From Eubacteriales bacterium (lineage in GTDB: Bacteria > Bacillota > Clostridia > Lachnospirales > Lachnospiraceae): a stretch of DNA of 64,000 bases. A program made the position numbers and the translations under genes. Where the stretch lies: NCBI GenBank assembly GCA_030524455.1, contig JAUNGT010000002.1, positions 7,089-71,088 on the forward strand, given 5' to 3'. Under the pieces are notes generated by a model that made no database searches, was not told the DNA's origin, and saw only the letters and a program-made list of their open reading frames with translations. The first letter of the stretch is position 1, and every line of letters begins with the position of its first letter. Of the stretch, positions 15,469 through 25,768 are shown piece after piece.

Positions 15469-17208
15469 GTGAGGGCTATGGAAGCCGGAAAGATCAAGAA
15501 ATCTCTGTTTGTGCAATTTCTGCTTTTTTTGCTGTCGCTTCTGCTGAGCATGACAATGGCACTGATCTGGAGCCAGGGAAGCGCCCGCAGGCTGGCCCGC
15601 AAAAACGCGGAGCAGCTCAATGCAAACAGCATGCAGCAGCTGGCGGACAAAATGGATGAAATGCTGGTTTCCGTTCAAAATCTGATTTCCAGCGTGGCCT
15701 ACAGTCCGGTGACCTATGACTACTACAGGCAGGAGGATAAAAGGCCGCTTCTGCGGGAAGATTTGCGGGATGTCCTGGTAAATGCCATGATCACGGACGA
15801 CGAAATTTCCGGAATCGAATTGTATGACGACCGCGGAATCCTTTTTATGCGGGAGGGAAGAAAGCATCGGACAGACATTGAGCCGACCGATATCAATACC
15901 ATTCAATACTCTGATAAGATTCTGAGCGATGGAAGCGGCCGTTCTTATTATGCGGTTTATTTTCCCATTTATGACTTGAAAAATGTAGAATATTTCTCGA
16001 AATTTGGCGTGTGTGTGTTTTATATGTCTGCGGACAGAATTGCCCGGTTTTTAGAGGAAACGGAAATGACGGAAGGGACGATATTGTATGTGGCAGACGG
16101 AGAATGGAACCTCCTGGCACAGAATGAGGAGGGGAGGACAAATGCGCAGTTTCCGGAAAACTGGGACCGTGTCCGGGATCGTTATCAGGCGTCGGAAATA
16201 AAATTATCGAAAAACGAATGGCGTATTCTGAGCTATGCACCCGTCAAAGGCTTTTTGGAAGGGGTGGAACAGCAAACTCGCGGAATGGTTATCTTATACT
16301 TCATTTTTGCAGGAATATTGGGAATCATGGCGCTGTTTTGCCACAGGGCCGTGCTGGAGCCCATTCACCGGATTGCCGTATTTGTAAAATACAGCTCCCG
16401 ACAGCCGCAGGAACGAATGCACGGCTGCCGCCAGGAGAATGAAATAGGAGTTCTGGTGGGAAATTTGAATCGTATGCTGGACGAACGTGCGGCGATGGAG
16501 GAAACGGTACAGCAATCCCAGAAACGGATTTACGAGGAACAGCTTGCCAGAAAACAGATGGAAATTCTGGCTTACCGGAATCAGATCAATCCGCATTTTT
16601 TGTATAATACGCTGGAATGCATCCGGGCCATGGCAGTCTACCAGGGATGCGAGGAGGTCGGAGACGTCACCGTTTCCCTCTCCAACATGCTTCGGTATGC
16701 GGTAAAGGGGAAACATATGGCGCAGATCGGAGAGGAGCTGGAATATGCCAGGGAGTATGGAAGAATCATCGAATGCCGGTTTTCCAAAATCCGGATTTTG
16801 ACGGAGCCATGCGAGGAGCTGGCACATTATCCGATGGTTCGGCTCACCCTGCAGCCCCTGGTGGAAAATGCGGTCCTTCACGGACTGGAGCCGTCTCTGC
16901 GCGGCGGATGGGTAAAAATAAGCGTGGGCTGGGAGGATGCGGAAAAGAAGGAAAACGGAAGGATCGTGCTGCGCGTGGAGGACAACGGCTGCGGAATGGA
17001 TGCTCAGCGGCAAAGGCAGGTGCTGGACCGTATGCAGAATGAAACGATCGGAGGAGAGGACGATGGGCACAGCATCGGCCTTGTCAATATTTATCAGCGG
17101 CTGAAAATCACTTACGGCAGCCGCATGGATTTTACGCTGTCCGGCAGCATTGGGGAAGGGACGAGCGTGGAAATCCGGTTCCCGGTAAAGGAGGTGGGGA
17201 AGGCATGA
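15469..17208 (+). CDS. YesM/LytS-type sensor histidine kinase
   Basis: A 579-residue membrane sensor. One N-terminal helix (about residues 12-32), an extracytoplasmic sensing domain, a second helix (about 270-290), a HAMP-like linker, then the His_kinase domain with INPHFLYNTLECIR (the phosphorylated His) and an ATPase domain with VEDNGCGM and a G-rich GHSIGLVN. I chose GTG 15469 because AAGGAG is ten bases upstream; ATG 15478 is possible. It overlaps the regulator gene by four bases. Such pairs usually sense sugars outside the cell and control the adjacent importer. Confidence 0.92.
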   Translation: MRAMEAGKIKKSLFVQFLLFLLSLLLSMTMALIWSQGSARRLARKNAEQLNANSMQQLADKMDEMLVSVQNLISSVAYSPVTYDYYRQEDKRPLLREDLRDVLVNAMITDDEISGIELYDDRGILFMREGRKHRTDIEPTDINTIQYSDKILSDGSGRSYYAVYFPIYDLKNVEYFSKFGVCVFYMSADRIARFLEETEMTEGTILYVADGEWNLLAQNEEGRTNAQFPENWDRVRDRYQASEIKLSKNEWRILSYAPVKGFLEGVEQQTRGMVILYFIFAGILGIMALFCHRAVLEPIHRIAVFVKYSSRQPQERMHGCRQENEIGVLVGNLNRMLDERAAMEETVQQSQKRIYEEQLARKQMEILAYRNQINPHFLYNTLECIRAMAVYQGCEEVGDVTVSLSNMLRYAVKGKHMAQIGEELEYAREYGRIIECRFSKIRILTEPCEELAHYPMVRLTLQPLVENAVLHGLEPSLRGGWVKISVGWEDAEKKENGRIVLRVEDNGCGMDAQRQRQVLDRMQNETIGGEDDGHSIGLVNIYQRLKITYGSRMDFTLSGSIGEGTSVEIRFPVKEVGKA

Positions 17209-18647
17209 TCACAGCAGTCATTGCAGACGATGAAAAATGGGTCCTGAGAGGAATCCGGCAGATGCTGGAGCAGCTGGAAATCCCGGTTCAGGTAGTGGGG
17301 ACGGCGGAAAACGGAATCGAAGCGACGGAGCTTCTTCTGCGGCTTAAGCCCGATTTACTGATTACGGATATCCAAATGCCGGGCATAGACGGACTGAATC
17401 TGATGGAGAAGATGCGGGAGTGCGGCATTTACAGCAAAGTGATCTTTGTCAGCGGCTATGCGGAATTTGAGTACGCCCAGAGAGCCTGCCATTTGGGCGC
17501 AACGGACTATTTGCTAAAGCCGCTGAACCGGCAGAAGGTCGGTGCAGCGATCGAAAAGGTAAGACAGCAGCTGGAACAGGAAAAAAAAGACAACGGAATC
17601 GAAATATTCCGACAGGAATTTTTGCTCCGGACCCACGGCAGCTGGGGAGAAGGGAGCAGACCGCATACGCCGTGCGTCTACCAGTGTATTGAAGTTGAAA
17701 CCGGCGACGCATACGGGGAGAATCCCGGAGCTGCCTTTGACCGGACAGAACAGGAGGAAATTTTTTGGTTTGCGCTGAAAAGGAAGAAGAATCGTCTGGC
17801 TGTTTTCGTAAAATATCCGGACCGTCTTAGCGCAAAAGAGATGTTTGACATTCTGGAGCCGAACTTTTCACCCTGCCTGGCGGCCGGGGTAAGCTGCCGG
17901 ACAGCGGATGCCGAACAGATGGGAAGGCTTTTGGATGAAGCAAATATCGCGTTGATCAGCAGCCTGTTTTGCGGAGGAGGCTGTTTGGAATACAAGGAGC
18001 GGGGCGAGAACGGCGAGAGAATCCAAAAATACCTGGATCGAGCCGGAAATCTGCAGGAGAAAAAAAGCCGGGCGGAATGGAGTATCCTGTTGGAGGATCT
18101 GGAAAAGGATACAGAGAAGAAGCGCATTTTCGCCGATCAGCTGCTGCTGATATACAATCATATCGTTGCGGGGCTGAATACGGCGGGTTTTGGCCTGGAG
18201 TATTTTAATCTTACCGAACTGGAAGAGCGCTTTGGAACGGCAAACCGGTTCTTTTCCTATGTGCGAAAGGCTGTTTTGGAGAAAACAGGCCAGGAGGAAT
18301 CGGCTCCCGGCAGTTTACTGTATTCCATTGTGATGCGGGTCAAGGCGGAAAATGTCAGAGACCTGGAGGCTCTTGGGAGCCTGGCGGAGAAATTTTGCGT
18401 CAGCAGCAGCTATTTGAGCAATCTGCTTCGGAAGGAACTGGGGATGCCCTATTCAGAGTATGTGACGGAAAAGAGAATCCAAAAGGCGAGAGAGCTGTTG
18501 CTGGACAGCCGGCTGAGCGTAGACGAGGTAGCGGAACAGGTGGGCTATAAGGACTACTTTTATTTTTGCAAGGTATTTAAAAAATGCGTGGGGAGCTCGC
18601 CGAGCAAGTACAGAAGAGAGATGGAAGAAAAATTATTACCAAAGTAG
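17205..18647 (+). CDS. AraC-type response regulator (YesN-like)
   Basis: A 480-residue regulator. The receiver domain has the acidic pair DDE (residues 9-11) and the phosphoryl-accepting Asp in LLITDIQMPG. A middle region of about 250 residues follows, and the C-terminal double helix-turn-helix of the AraC family includes SSSYLSNLLRKELG and VAEQVGYKDYFYFCKVFKK. It is translationally coupled to the kinase (ATGA overlap). By position it should activate the lipoprotein-permease operon downstream. Confidence 0.92.
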   Translation: MITAVIADDEKWVLRGIRQMLEQLEIPVQVVGTAENGIEATELLLRLKPDLLITDIQMPGIDGLNLMEKMRECGIYSKVIFVSGYAEFEYAQRACHLGATDYLLKPLNRQKVGAAIEKVRQQLEQEKKDNGIEIFRQEFLLRTHGSWGEGSRPHTPCVYQCIEVETGDAYGENPGAAFDRTEQEEIFWFALKRKKNRLAVFVKYPDRLSAKEMFDILEPNFSPCLAAGVSCRTADAEQMGRLLDEANIALISSLFCGGGCLEYKERGENGERIQKYLDRAGNLQEKKSRAEWSILLEDLEKDTEKKRIFADQLLLIYNHIVAGLNTAGFGLEYFNLTELEERFGTANRFFSYVRKAVLEKTGQEESAPGSLLYSIVMRVKAENVRDLEALGSLAEKFCVSSSYLSNLLRKELGMPYSEYVTEKRIQKARELLLDSRLSVDEVAEQVGYKDYFYFCKVFKKCVGSSPSKYRREMEEKLLPK

Positions 18648-18683
18648 AAATGATTTTCCATATGATTGCGGGCATAAAGTCTA

Positions 18684-18689
18684 TATAAT
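18684..18689 (+). promoter_or_regulatory. -10 box of the importer operon
   Basis: A perfect TATAAT, but no good -35 box at 16-18 bases upstream. That is what an activator-dependent promoter would look like, here probably driven by the AraC-type regulator just upstream. Confidence 0.4.
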
Positions 18690-18728
18690 CTTTTTCAGAA
18701 ACAAAAAATTACCAAAGGAGAGGGTAAG

Positions 18729-20423
18729 ATGAAAAGAAAAGCAGCATTATTGCTATCCGGAGTGATGGCATTGTCCGCGATCATGGGATGTGGGAGCACG
18801 AATTCACAGACTGCAGCTGTGACGCCCGGCGGGACCGGGACGGCCTCAGAAGCGGAAAATACGGCGGCCGCAGAGTCAACCAAGGTGAAACGGGCGGAGG
18901 ACGAAGACGGTTTTCAGCCGTTAAAGGAGCGGGTAACCCTCACGATCGGAAAGAGTGAAAGCTCTTCGGACTCTTATGAGGAGGGCGATACGACAGGAGA
19001 TAATTTTGTACTCCGATGGTTTGAGGATCAATTAAATGTGGATTATGAGTATGCCTGGACGGCAACGGGAGATGCCTACAGTCAAAAATCCGCACTGGTG
19101 ATCTCTATGGGGGATCTGCCGGATGTGATGACCGTGTCGGAAACCCAGATGCGACAGCTTGTCAAGGCAGATCTGATTGCAGACTTAACGGACGCCTATG
19201 AAGCCTATGCCTCCGACCAGCTGCGCGCCGCCTATGACACGACAAACGGAATCGCATTAAAAAGCGCCACCTTCAACGGACGGCTGATGGCAATGCCGAA
19301 CATTAATCCGGGAGCCGACGGTATCCCGCTGTTATATGTCAGAAGCGACTGGATGGAGGAGCTCGGGCTGGAAGAGCCCAAAACACTGGACGACATTTGC
19401 AATATTGTGAAGGCGTTCCAGAAAGAAAAAGACTCCATGGGCCTTGTGGCTTGTAAATCGATTGCCAGCGTAGGCAATAATATGTACGGCCTGGACGCGC
19501 TTTTTGCATTATATCACGCCTATCCTGAGATGTGGGTGACGGATGAAAACGGGAATGTGGAGTATGGCTCCATTCGTCCGGAGACAAAGACCGCTCTGGA
19601 AAGTATCGCAAAGCTGGTGCAGGAGGGAATCATCGATAAGGATTTTGCCGTCAAGGATTCCGATCAGTGCAACGAGCTCGTGACCAGCGGCAAGGGAGGG
19701 ATTTTCTTTGGCTCCTGGTGGAACTATTCCTGGCCCCTGAAGGATATGTGGAAAACCGACGAGTCGATCGATTGGAATATTTACGCGGTTCCTCTGGACG
19801 GCGAGGGCATCTACAACGTGCACATGATGAATCCCAGTACCTCTTACCTGGTCGTGAGAAAGGACTGTGAAAACCTGGAAGCGGTCATCAAGACGCTGAA
19901 TCTGCAGAGAAAGGTAGACTCCAATGAGATAAAAGTGGAGCGGCCGAGACCGGAAGCGTTTGTTAGCTGGACCATGTTTCCCTTCACCATTCTGATGACG
20001 ACCTATGATGATAAGGAGCAGATTTGGAAGGGACTGAACGATGTTCTGGAAGGCAATGTCTCCTATGAGGACGCCACGGAACGGATCAGAACAACCTACG
20101 ATTCCTGGAAATATGTGCAGGATCATGGCAAGAAAAAGGCAGTGGAGGATCAGAAGGCAAGCGATTATGGCTGGGCAATCGGCTCCCGCGCTATTGTGGA
20201 AGCGGAGGATCACATGAACCGCGTATATGCTTCCACCTATTCTCATTCCGAGACGATGGACAAGAAATGGGCAACGCTGGAAAAGCTGGAGGACGAGACC
20301 TTCCTTCAGATTATCCTGGGCGAAAAGCCGATTGAGGAGTTTGATCATTTCGTGGAGCAATGGAAATCCCTTGGAGGGGATGAGATTACGGCAGAGCTGC
20401 AGCAGATGGTATCCGCTCAGTAA
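18729..20423 (+). CDS. Sugar ABC importer substrate-binding lipoprotein
   Basis: Extracellular binding protein of 564 residues. The signal peptide ends in a lipobox (SAIMGC, Cys about residue 21) followed by a Ser/Thr/Glu-rich linker. The body resembles the large binding proteins (LplA/YtcQ type) that partner the two permeases downstream, which usually capture oligosaccharides or polysaccharide breakdown products. AAAGGAGAGGG precedes the ATG. It is first in the importer operon. Confidence 0.9.
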   Translation: MKRKAALLLSGVMALSAIMGCGSTNSQTAAVTPGGTGTASEAENTAAAESTKVKRAEDEDGFQPLKERVTLTIGKSESSSDSYEEGDTTGDNFVLRWFEDQLNVDYEYAWTATGDAYSQKSALVISMGDLPDVMTVSETQMRQLVKADLIADLTDAYEAYASDQLRAAYDTTNGIALKSATFNGRLMAMPNINPGADGIPLLYVRSDWMEELGLEEPKTLDDICNIVKAFQKEKDSMGLVACKSIASVGNNMYGLDALFALYHAYPEMWVTDENGNVEYGSIRPETKTALESIAKLVQEGIIDKDFAVKDSDQCNELVTSGKGGIFFGSWWNYSWPLKDMWKTDESIDWNIYAVPLDGEGIYNVHMMNPSTSYLVVRKDCENLEAVIKTLNLQRKVDSNEIKVERPRPEAFVSWTMFPFTILMTTYDDKEQIWKGLNDVLEGNVSYEDATERIRTTYDSWKYVQDHGKKKAVEDQKASDYGWAIGSRAIVEAEDHMNRVYASTYSHSETMDKKWATLEKLEDETFLQIILGEKPIEEFDHFVEQWKSLGGDEITAELQQMVSAQ

Positions 20424-20449
20424 GGGTTGGGAAAGGAGCGGCTTGCGGA

Positions 20450-21349
20450 ATGAAGACGAAAAAAAAGAACACATTGCCTTATCATTTAATGCTTTTACCG
20501 GGAGTTATTTTTTTACTTGTTTTTTCCATTGCCCCGATGTTCGGCGTGATAATCGCTTTTCAGGATTTTATCCCGACAATGGGAATCAAGGGTTCTGAGT
20601 GGGTAGGGCTTGATAATTTTAAATACATGTTTCAACTGCCGGATACATGGCTGATTTTCAGAAATACCCTTGTGATTGCGGTGGGAAAGATGGTTTTGAC
20701 GTTGGCAGCTTCCATATTTTTCGCGATCCTTTTAAATGAGCTTCGTCTGGTAAAGGTAAAAAAGGTTGTCCAGACGGTAGCATATCTGCCTCACTTTTTA
20801 TCCTGGGTGATTCTGGCTACGATTTTCAGAGATATGCTGGATGCAAACGGCATTATCAATCAGATCCTGACCGGACTGGGCATTTTAAAGGAGCCGGTGG
20901 TCTTTCTCGGCAGCAACGTGACCTTCCAGCCGGTGATGATCCTCAGCGATGCCTGGAAGGAATTCGGATACGGCGCGGTGATTTTTATCGCCGCGCTGGC
21001 AGGAATCAACACGGAGCTTTATGAGGCTGCAGAGATGGATGGGGCCGGCAGGCTGCGCAAAATCTGGCATATTACGCTGCCGGGAATTCGCCAGACAATC
21101 GTTCTGGTTGCCACATTGAATATTGCGGGAGTGCTGAATGCCGGTTTTGATCAAATCTACAATCTGTACAGCCCGATTGTTTACCGGACCGGAGACGTTA
21201 TCGATACCTACGTCTATCGGATGGGATTTATGAATGCGCAGTTCTCGCTGGCAACGGCGGTTGGGCTGATGAAATCAGCGGTAAGCTTCCTGTTGATTTT
21301 CGCATCCTATAAGCTGGCCGATAAGTTTGCAAATTACCGAATTTTCTAA
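20450..21349 (+). CDS. Sugar ABC importer permease (LplB/YteP-like)
   Basis: Six-helix permease of 299 residues with the cytoplasmic EAA-loop motif (YEAAEMDGAGRLRKIWHITLPG, about residues 188-209) that docks onto an ATPase. AAAGGAG lies upstream of the ATG. No ATPase gene is present in the locus, as is normal for this subclass, which borrows a shared MsmX/MsmK-type ATPase encoded elsewhere. Confidence 0.92.
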   Translation: MKTKKKNTLPYHLMLLPGVIFLLVFSIAPMFGVIIAFQDFIPTMGIKGSEWVGLDNFKYMFQLPDTWLIFRNTLVIAVGKMVLTLAASIFFAILLNELRLVKVKKVVQTVAYLPHFLSWVILATIFRDMLDANGIINQILTGLGILKEPVVFLGSNVTFQPVMILSDAWKEFGYGAVIFIAALAGINTELYEAAEMDGAGRLRKIWHITLPGIRQTIVLVATLNIAGVLNAGFDQIYNLYSPIVYRTGDVIDTYVYRMGFMNAQFSLATAVGLMKSAVSFLLIFASYKLADKFANYRIF

Positions 21350-21375
21350 ATTACTGCCGATTGGGGGAATAAAAC

Positions 21376-22266
21376 TTGAGAAAACAATATCATTCGTTGG
21401 AAAACCGTATCGTGGATGCGGTTGTACTGATCCTGACGGCATTTCTGTTTATCCTTTGCATCCTGCCGCTGTTAAATGTCCTGGCGCTGTCCTTCAGCGG
21501 CAAGGAGGCGGCAATTGCCGGGAAGGTATCCCTGATTCCGGTAGATTTCACGCTGGATTCCTATCGATATCTGCTGCAGGAAAAAAGATTCTTTTTGTCC
21601 TTTTGGATGTCCACAAAGCGGGTCATGCTGGGCACCTTGATCAATATGATTTTGATTGTCCTGATGGCTTATCCGCTTTCCCTGGAGGTGCGGCAGTTTC
21701 CGTCCAGGAACCGTTACATGTGGCTCTTGATCTTTACCATGCTGTTTAGCGGAGGCGTCGTGCCCTGGTACTTTGTGATCCGCGGACTTGGGCTGATCGA
21801 CACCATTTGGGCGCTGGTGCTTCCGGGAGCGGTTCCTGTGTTTAATGTGATCCTGATCATTAATTTTTTCAGGAATATTCCGAAGGCAATTAAGGAATCC
21901 GCACAGCTGGACGGTATCGGACCGATGGGAATGCTTCTGCAGATCCTTATACCTCTGTCAAAGCCGGCATTGGCAACGGTAGCGCTTTTTTGCATCGTAA
22001 ACCATTGGAACAGCTTTTTTGACGGCATGATCCTGATCAATACGCCGGAAAAGCTGCCGCTGCAAACCTATATTCAGTCGTTGGTGATACGGATTTCCGA
22101 CCTGTCCCAATCCGGGCTTTCTGCAGAGCAGCTGGCGGAAAAAATGTCGCAGCGCACCTTTAACGCAGCTAAAATTGTAATATCAACAATCCCTATTCTG
22201 GTCGTCTATCCTTTTTTGCAAAGATATTTTGTGACGGGTATTACGCTGGGATCGGTAAAAGAGTAG
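21376..22266 (+). CDS. Sugar ABC importer permease (LplC/YtcP-like)
   Basis: Second permease, 296 residues, six helices, EAA-type loop (KESAQLDGIGPMGMLLQI). The start is a TTG eight bases after GGGGG (21363-21367); no ATG is better placed. The C-terminus VTGITLGSVKE is typical for the family. It forms the translocation pore with the preceding protein. Confidence 0.92.
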   Translation: MRKQYHSLENRIVDAVVLILTAFLFILCILPLLNVLALSFSGKEAAIAGKVSLIPVDFTLDSYRYLLQEKRFFLSFWMSTKRVMLGTLINMILIVLMAYPLSLEVRQFPSRNRYMWLLIFTMLFSGGVVPWYFVIRGLGLIDTIWALVLPGAVPVFNVILIINFFRNIPKAIKESAQLDGIGPMGMLLQILIPLSKPALATVALFCIVNHWNSFFDGMILINTPEKLPLQTYIQSLVIRISDLSQSGLSAEQLAEKMSQRTFNAAKIVISTIPILVVYPFLQRYFVTGITLGSVKE

Positions 22267-22281
22267 AAAAAGGAGAATCGT

Positions 22282-23391
22282 ATGAAAAGAAAATGGACGG
22301 AGGACGAAATCTGGAAATGGTATCGGGCGCATGAATGGATTTCCGGCTTCAATTTTATTCCGAGCACGCCGGCCGGCGGCGTATATGCCATGCTGCAGGA
22401 ATATAATCATCCGTACGCCTTTAACGAGGCGGCAAAGGAGATCGCCCTGGCTGCATCCCTGGGACTGAACAGTGTGCGCCTGTTCCTGCCGTTTTCCCTG
22501 TGGCGGCAGCAGCATGACAGCTTTATGAAAAATCTGGAGGAATTTATTTGCCTTCTGGATTCCTATCATATGACCATCATGCCCGTTTTGTTTAATGACT
22601 GCACGGTGGCAAAGCAGTTTCATCGGGAGCCTGTTCCGGGACCTCAGCCGGAGCCGGAGGAAGGATTTTTTGGCGGCACAAGCTCCAATTCGTTCGACGA
22701 GGAGACGCAGAGCGGAACCCTGGTGGGTTATAGCGTTACGGACGACCCTCAGATGGAGCGTCAAATCGAGCAGTATGTGCGGGAGCTGTCCTCCCGTTAC
22801 GGCCAGGATGACAGACTCCTGATCTGGAATGTATGGAATGAGCTCGGCAACTCCGGACGGGAGGGAAAGTCCCTTCCCATGGCCCGCAAAATCATCGAAT
22901 GGCTGCGTCAGGAGGACGTAAAGCAGCCATTGACGATTGAAATGTGGGGGGCCCAGCTGAAGGGAAATTATTATGAATGGCTGAATAACCCGGTGTTTCA
23001 CGGCGATGTGGATCGGGAAAACATCGAATTGTCGGACATCGTTACCTTCCATTTCTACGGGGATTATACACATGCCCGGAGAATGATCGAGTTCTTAAAG
23101 CAATTTAACCGCCCGCTCATCAATACGGAATGGATGCACCGCCCCTTCAACAGCCTGATTCAGACACATTTACCGCTGTGGAAGAGGGAAAAAATCGGCA
23201 GCTATTTCTTCGGATTGGTCAACGGAAAGCCCCAGTTCCACATTGTATGGGATTTCATTAAAGAATATCCGTCTGTGGACACGACCGTCTGGATGCACGA
23301 TCTGTATCACGCTGACTTTACGCCTTATGACGCAGAGGAGCTGGAGGTATTAAGAGCCTGCAACGCGGATAAGGACATTTGGAAGGAATAG
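22282..23391 (+). CDS. GH5-like (clan GH-A) glycoside hydrolase
   Basis: A 369-residue cytoplasmic (beta/alpha)8 glycosidase. The start (WISGFNFIPS), strand motif LGLNSVRLF, acid/base Glu in WNVWNELG (about residue 188) and nucleophile Glu in LINTEWMHRP (about 282) follow the GH5/GH-A pattern. It has no signal peptide, so it would act on imported oligosaccharides. AAAAGGAG precedes the ATG and it is last in the importer operon. The precise family and linkage cleaved are uncertain. Confidence 0.82.
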   Translation: MKRKWTEDEIWKWYRAHEWISGFNFIPSTPAGGVYAMLQEYNHPYAFNEAAKEIALAASLGLNSVRLFLPFSLWRQQHDSFMKNLEEFICLLDSYHMTIMPVLFNDCTVAKQFHREPVPGPQPEPEEGFFGGTSSNSFDEETQSGTLVGYSVTDDPQMERQIEQYVRELSSRYGQDDRLLIWNVWNELGNSGREGKSLPMARKIIEWLRQEDVKQPLTIEMWGAQLKGNYYEWLNNPVFHGDVDRENIELSDIVTFHFYGDYTHARRMIEFLKQFNRPLINTEWMHRPFNSLIQTHLPLWKREKIGSYFFGLVNGKPQFHIVWDFIKEYPSVDTTVWMHDLYHADFTPYDAEELEVLRACNADKDIWKE

Positions 23392-23394
23392 AGC

Positions 23395-24783
23395 CTACTC
23401 CCGGCTCAGCGTTTTTGTCATCTCCAGTACCTTCGTCCTGCTCAGCGGATATGCCAGCAGCATCACCAGAGCGATGAACGTATAAGCGATGCCGGGAATC
23501 AGCGTCGCCATATTGTAGATATTATTGACCGTCTCCTGGCTCTGCCGTATCACCTGATTGCCGGAGGCGGAGACATATCCCACGACAGACAAAGCGGCAG
23601 CGCCCAGCCCGCCCGCCAGAGCCTGTCCGACCTTGCGGAAAAAGGAATACAGGGAATAGATGGAGGCCTCCTCCCGTGTGCCGGTGATCAGCTCCTGATA
23701 GTTGATCACGTCCATTACCAGCGCCCACACAATGGTGTTAAAGAATGCCGCGCCAAAGGTTGCCAGCAGGCTAATGGCCAGGTAACACCACACATTCTCC
23801 GTATGGAGCGCAAACAGCAGAAGATAGAAAAAGCCGGAGGTGAAAGCGGCCGCACAAACTGCTTCCTTTTTCCCGAATCTGCGGATGATCCCGCTCATGA
23901 AGGGGGCTACGGCAAAGGTACAAAAGGTCATCAGCAGGCCGGCCACAGACAAAAGACCGGACTCCCCGAAATAGTCCTTATAAACATAGGCATTGATGGA
24001 TCCCACAATCTGCTGGGACAAAAGCAGGATAATGGCCGCGCCGCTCAGGGCCCAGAAAGGGCGGTTATGTACAAGACCCTTTAAGGAATCCAGGAGAGTG
24101 GCGGATTTTTTATCTGAAGCTTTTGCCTGCTTTGGTTCCACCCGCTCCGTACACATCCGGTAGCAGGCGCGAAAGCTGATGTAAGCCAGAATGCAGATGA
24201 TGACAACCACAAGAAAGAAATTCCGGCTGTTCAGTTTTTCAACGGTGCCCCCATCCACGGCGACGGTTGTGATGCAGACGATCGGGATGGTGAAGTTGGC
24301 GATGGCGCTGGACACAGAAGATCCTACGTTTCGGAAGGTGGACAGGGCAGCCCGTTCGCCCGGCTCCCGCGTCATCGCCGCAGCCATCGCGCCGTAGGGG
24401 ATGCCGTAGGCAGAGCCCATGGAGACAAAAAACAGATATGTCACCATCATGTAGGCCACCTTAACGCCCATAGGCAGGTTCCCAAGCGGCAAGAAAAGCA
24501 ATAATGTTGCAATCACATAGGGCAGGGACATCCGGCGTACCCATACCCGGAATTTCCCTTCTCCGGACGGCGGCACCCGATCGATCAGCCGTCCCATAAA
24601 CACGTCGCTGCATGCGCTGTACATCCGGGCCGCAAACAACACGATTCCGACCAGATAACCGCTCACTCCCATGATATCCGTGTAGAAGGTCATTAAAAAC
24701 CCGGAATTGAGGATATAGAAGAAGCAACCGCCGAAATCTCCCCAGAAGTATCCCATCTTGTCTCTGATACCAAATGCTTTCAT
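23395..24783 (-). CDS. GPH-family sugar:cation symporter (MFS)
   Basis: A 462-residue transporter with about 12 helices of the glycoside-pentoside-hexuronide:cation symporter family; MGYFWGDFGGCFFY at the start and the loop GRLIDR (about residue 62) are characteristic. It is convergent with the GH5-like gene, three bases apart, and divergent from an AraC regulator. GAAAGGAA precedes the ATG. It probably imports the disaccharide or glycoside processed by this locus. Confidence 0.9.
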   Translation of the reverse strand: MKAFGIRDKMGYFWGDFGGCFFYILNSGFLMTFYTDIMGVSGYLVGIVLFAARMYSACSDVFMGRLIDRVPPSGEGKFRVWVRRMSLPYVIATLLLFLPLGNLPMGVKVAYMMVTYLFFVSMGSAYGIPYGAMAAAMTREPGERAALSTFRNVGSSVSSAIANFTIPIVCITTVAVDGGTVEKLNSRNFFLVVVIICILAYISFRACYRMCTERVEPKQAKASDKKSATLLDSLKGLVHNRPFWALSGAAIILLLSQQIVGSINAYVYKDYFGESGLLSVAGLLMTFCTFAVAPFMSGIIRRFGKKEAVCAAAFTSGFFYLLLFALHTENVWCYLAISLLATFGAAFFNTIVWALVMDVINYQELITGTREEASIYSLYSFFRKVGQALAGGLGAAALSVVGYVSASGNQVIRQSQETVNNIYNMATLIPGIAYTFIALVMLLAYPLSRTKVLEMTKTLSRE

Positions 24784-24850
24784 GATAAAGTTCCTTTCCT
24801 GTTTTCACTCTTTCGTTTGAAAAGCTCCCGGTTATTATATAAAAGATCGC

Positions 24851-24880
24851 TTGACCTCACTTTGCTTTTCTTGCTATAAT
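24851..24880 (+). promoter_or_regulatory. Sigma-A promoter of the AraC regulator gene
   Basis: TTGACC (24851-24856), 18-base spacer, TATAAT (24875-24880), 37 bases before the ATG. The same 133-base gap must hold the divergent promoter of the symporter; an ATTATA near 24834 read on the minus strand is a possible -10 box for it. Confidence 0.72.
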
Positions 24881-24916
24881 TCCTGATGAAAATTGCGAAA
24901 AAGGAAGCGCAGAAGT

Positions 24917-25768
24917 ATGAAAACAATTTGGAATAAAGACGATCGCTTTGAAATGCTGCGGGAAGATTTTGAACTGTTCCATAATTACACGGAACATTCC
25001 GTGGCTACACAATACCATACCCACAATTTTTATGAGATACTTTTTTTCCTCTCCGGCACAGTGGAATACGAGGTGGAGGGAAGACGGTATTTTCTGCGTC
25101 CCGGGGACATTATTCTGACCAATAATTCCGAACTGCACAAAACGATTATCGGGGAGGGGCGACCTTATGACCGGTATGTGCTCTGGATACGGCCGGAGTA
25201 TCTGGAAACCATGAGCTGTCGGTTCCCGGATTTCGCTTTTTCTGCGTGCTTTGATTCCACGGCGCAGTTTCATTATAATCTGGTGCGGCCCGGGCAGGAG
25301 GTATTTGCTTCATGCCTGCAGCTTCTGGAAAAATTAATGGCAATGGAGCCGGCCTCTATGGAGCAGGGAATGAACGTGCTTCGCGCCTGCTGCCTGACGG
25401 AGCTTCTCGTCCTTCTGAACCTTGCCCAAAAGAACACCGAGCTGACTCCCGGTATCCATGTGATCAGCAACCCGAAGATTGACGAGGTCGTATTTTATAT
25501 CAACACTCATTTGCGCGAAGATTTAACCCTTGACACCCTTGCCAGGCAGTTTTTTGTCAGCAAGTTTTATTTATCGAGACTGTTTAAGGAGTGCATGGGC
25601 ATTTCGCTGCATCAGTATATTCTGAATAAACGGCTGTTGCTCGCCAAACGGCTCCTGTCCGGGGGAATGGAGCCCTATCTGGTTTGCGGGGAAGCCGGCT
25701 TTGGAGACTATTCCCATTTTTCCCGGAGCTTTAAACGGTATTTTGGAATAGCGCCGAGGGAGGTGTAG
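24917..25768 (+). CDS. AraC family transcriptional regulator with cupin domain
   Basis: A 283-residue regulator. The N-terminal cupin (HNFYEILFFLSG, LRPGDIILTN) binds the inducer, and the C-terminal double helix-turn-helix contains LARQFFVSKFYLSRLFKE and CGEAGFGDYSHFSRSFKR. I use ATG 24917 with AAGGAA upstream rather than TTG 24893. It ends FGIAPREV, a few residues shorter than usual, exactly where the next sequence changes character (see the adjoining remnant). It likely controls the divergent symporter. Confidence 0.88.
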   Translation: MKTIWNKDDRFEMLREDFELFHNYTEHSVATQYHTHNFYEILFFLSGTVEYEVEGRRYFLRPGDIILTNNSELHKTIIGEGRPYDRYVLWIRPEYLETMSCRFPDFAFSACFDSTAQFHYNLVRPGQEVFASCLQLLEKLMAMEPASMEQGMNVLRACCLTELLVLLNLAQKNTELTPGIHVISNPKIDEVVFYINTHLREDLTLDTLARQFFVSKFYLSRLFKECMGISLHQYILNKRLLLAKRLLSGGMEPYLVCGEAGFGDYSHFSRSFKRYFGIAPREV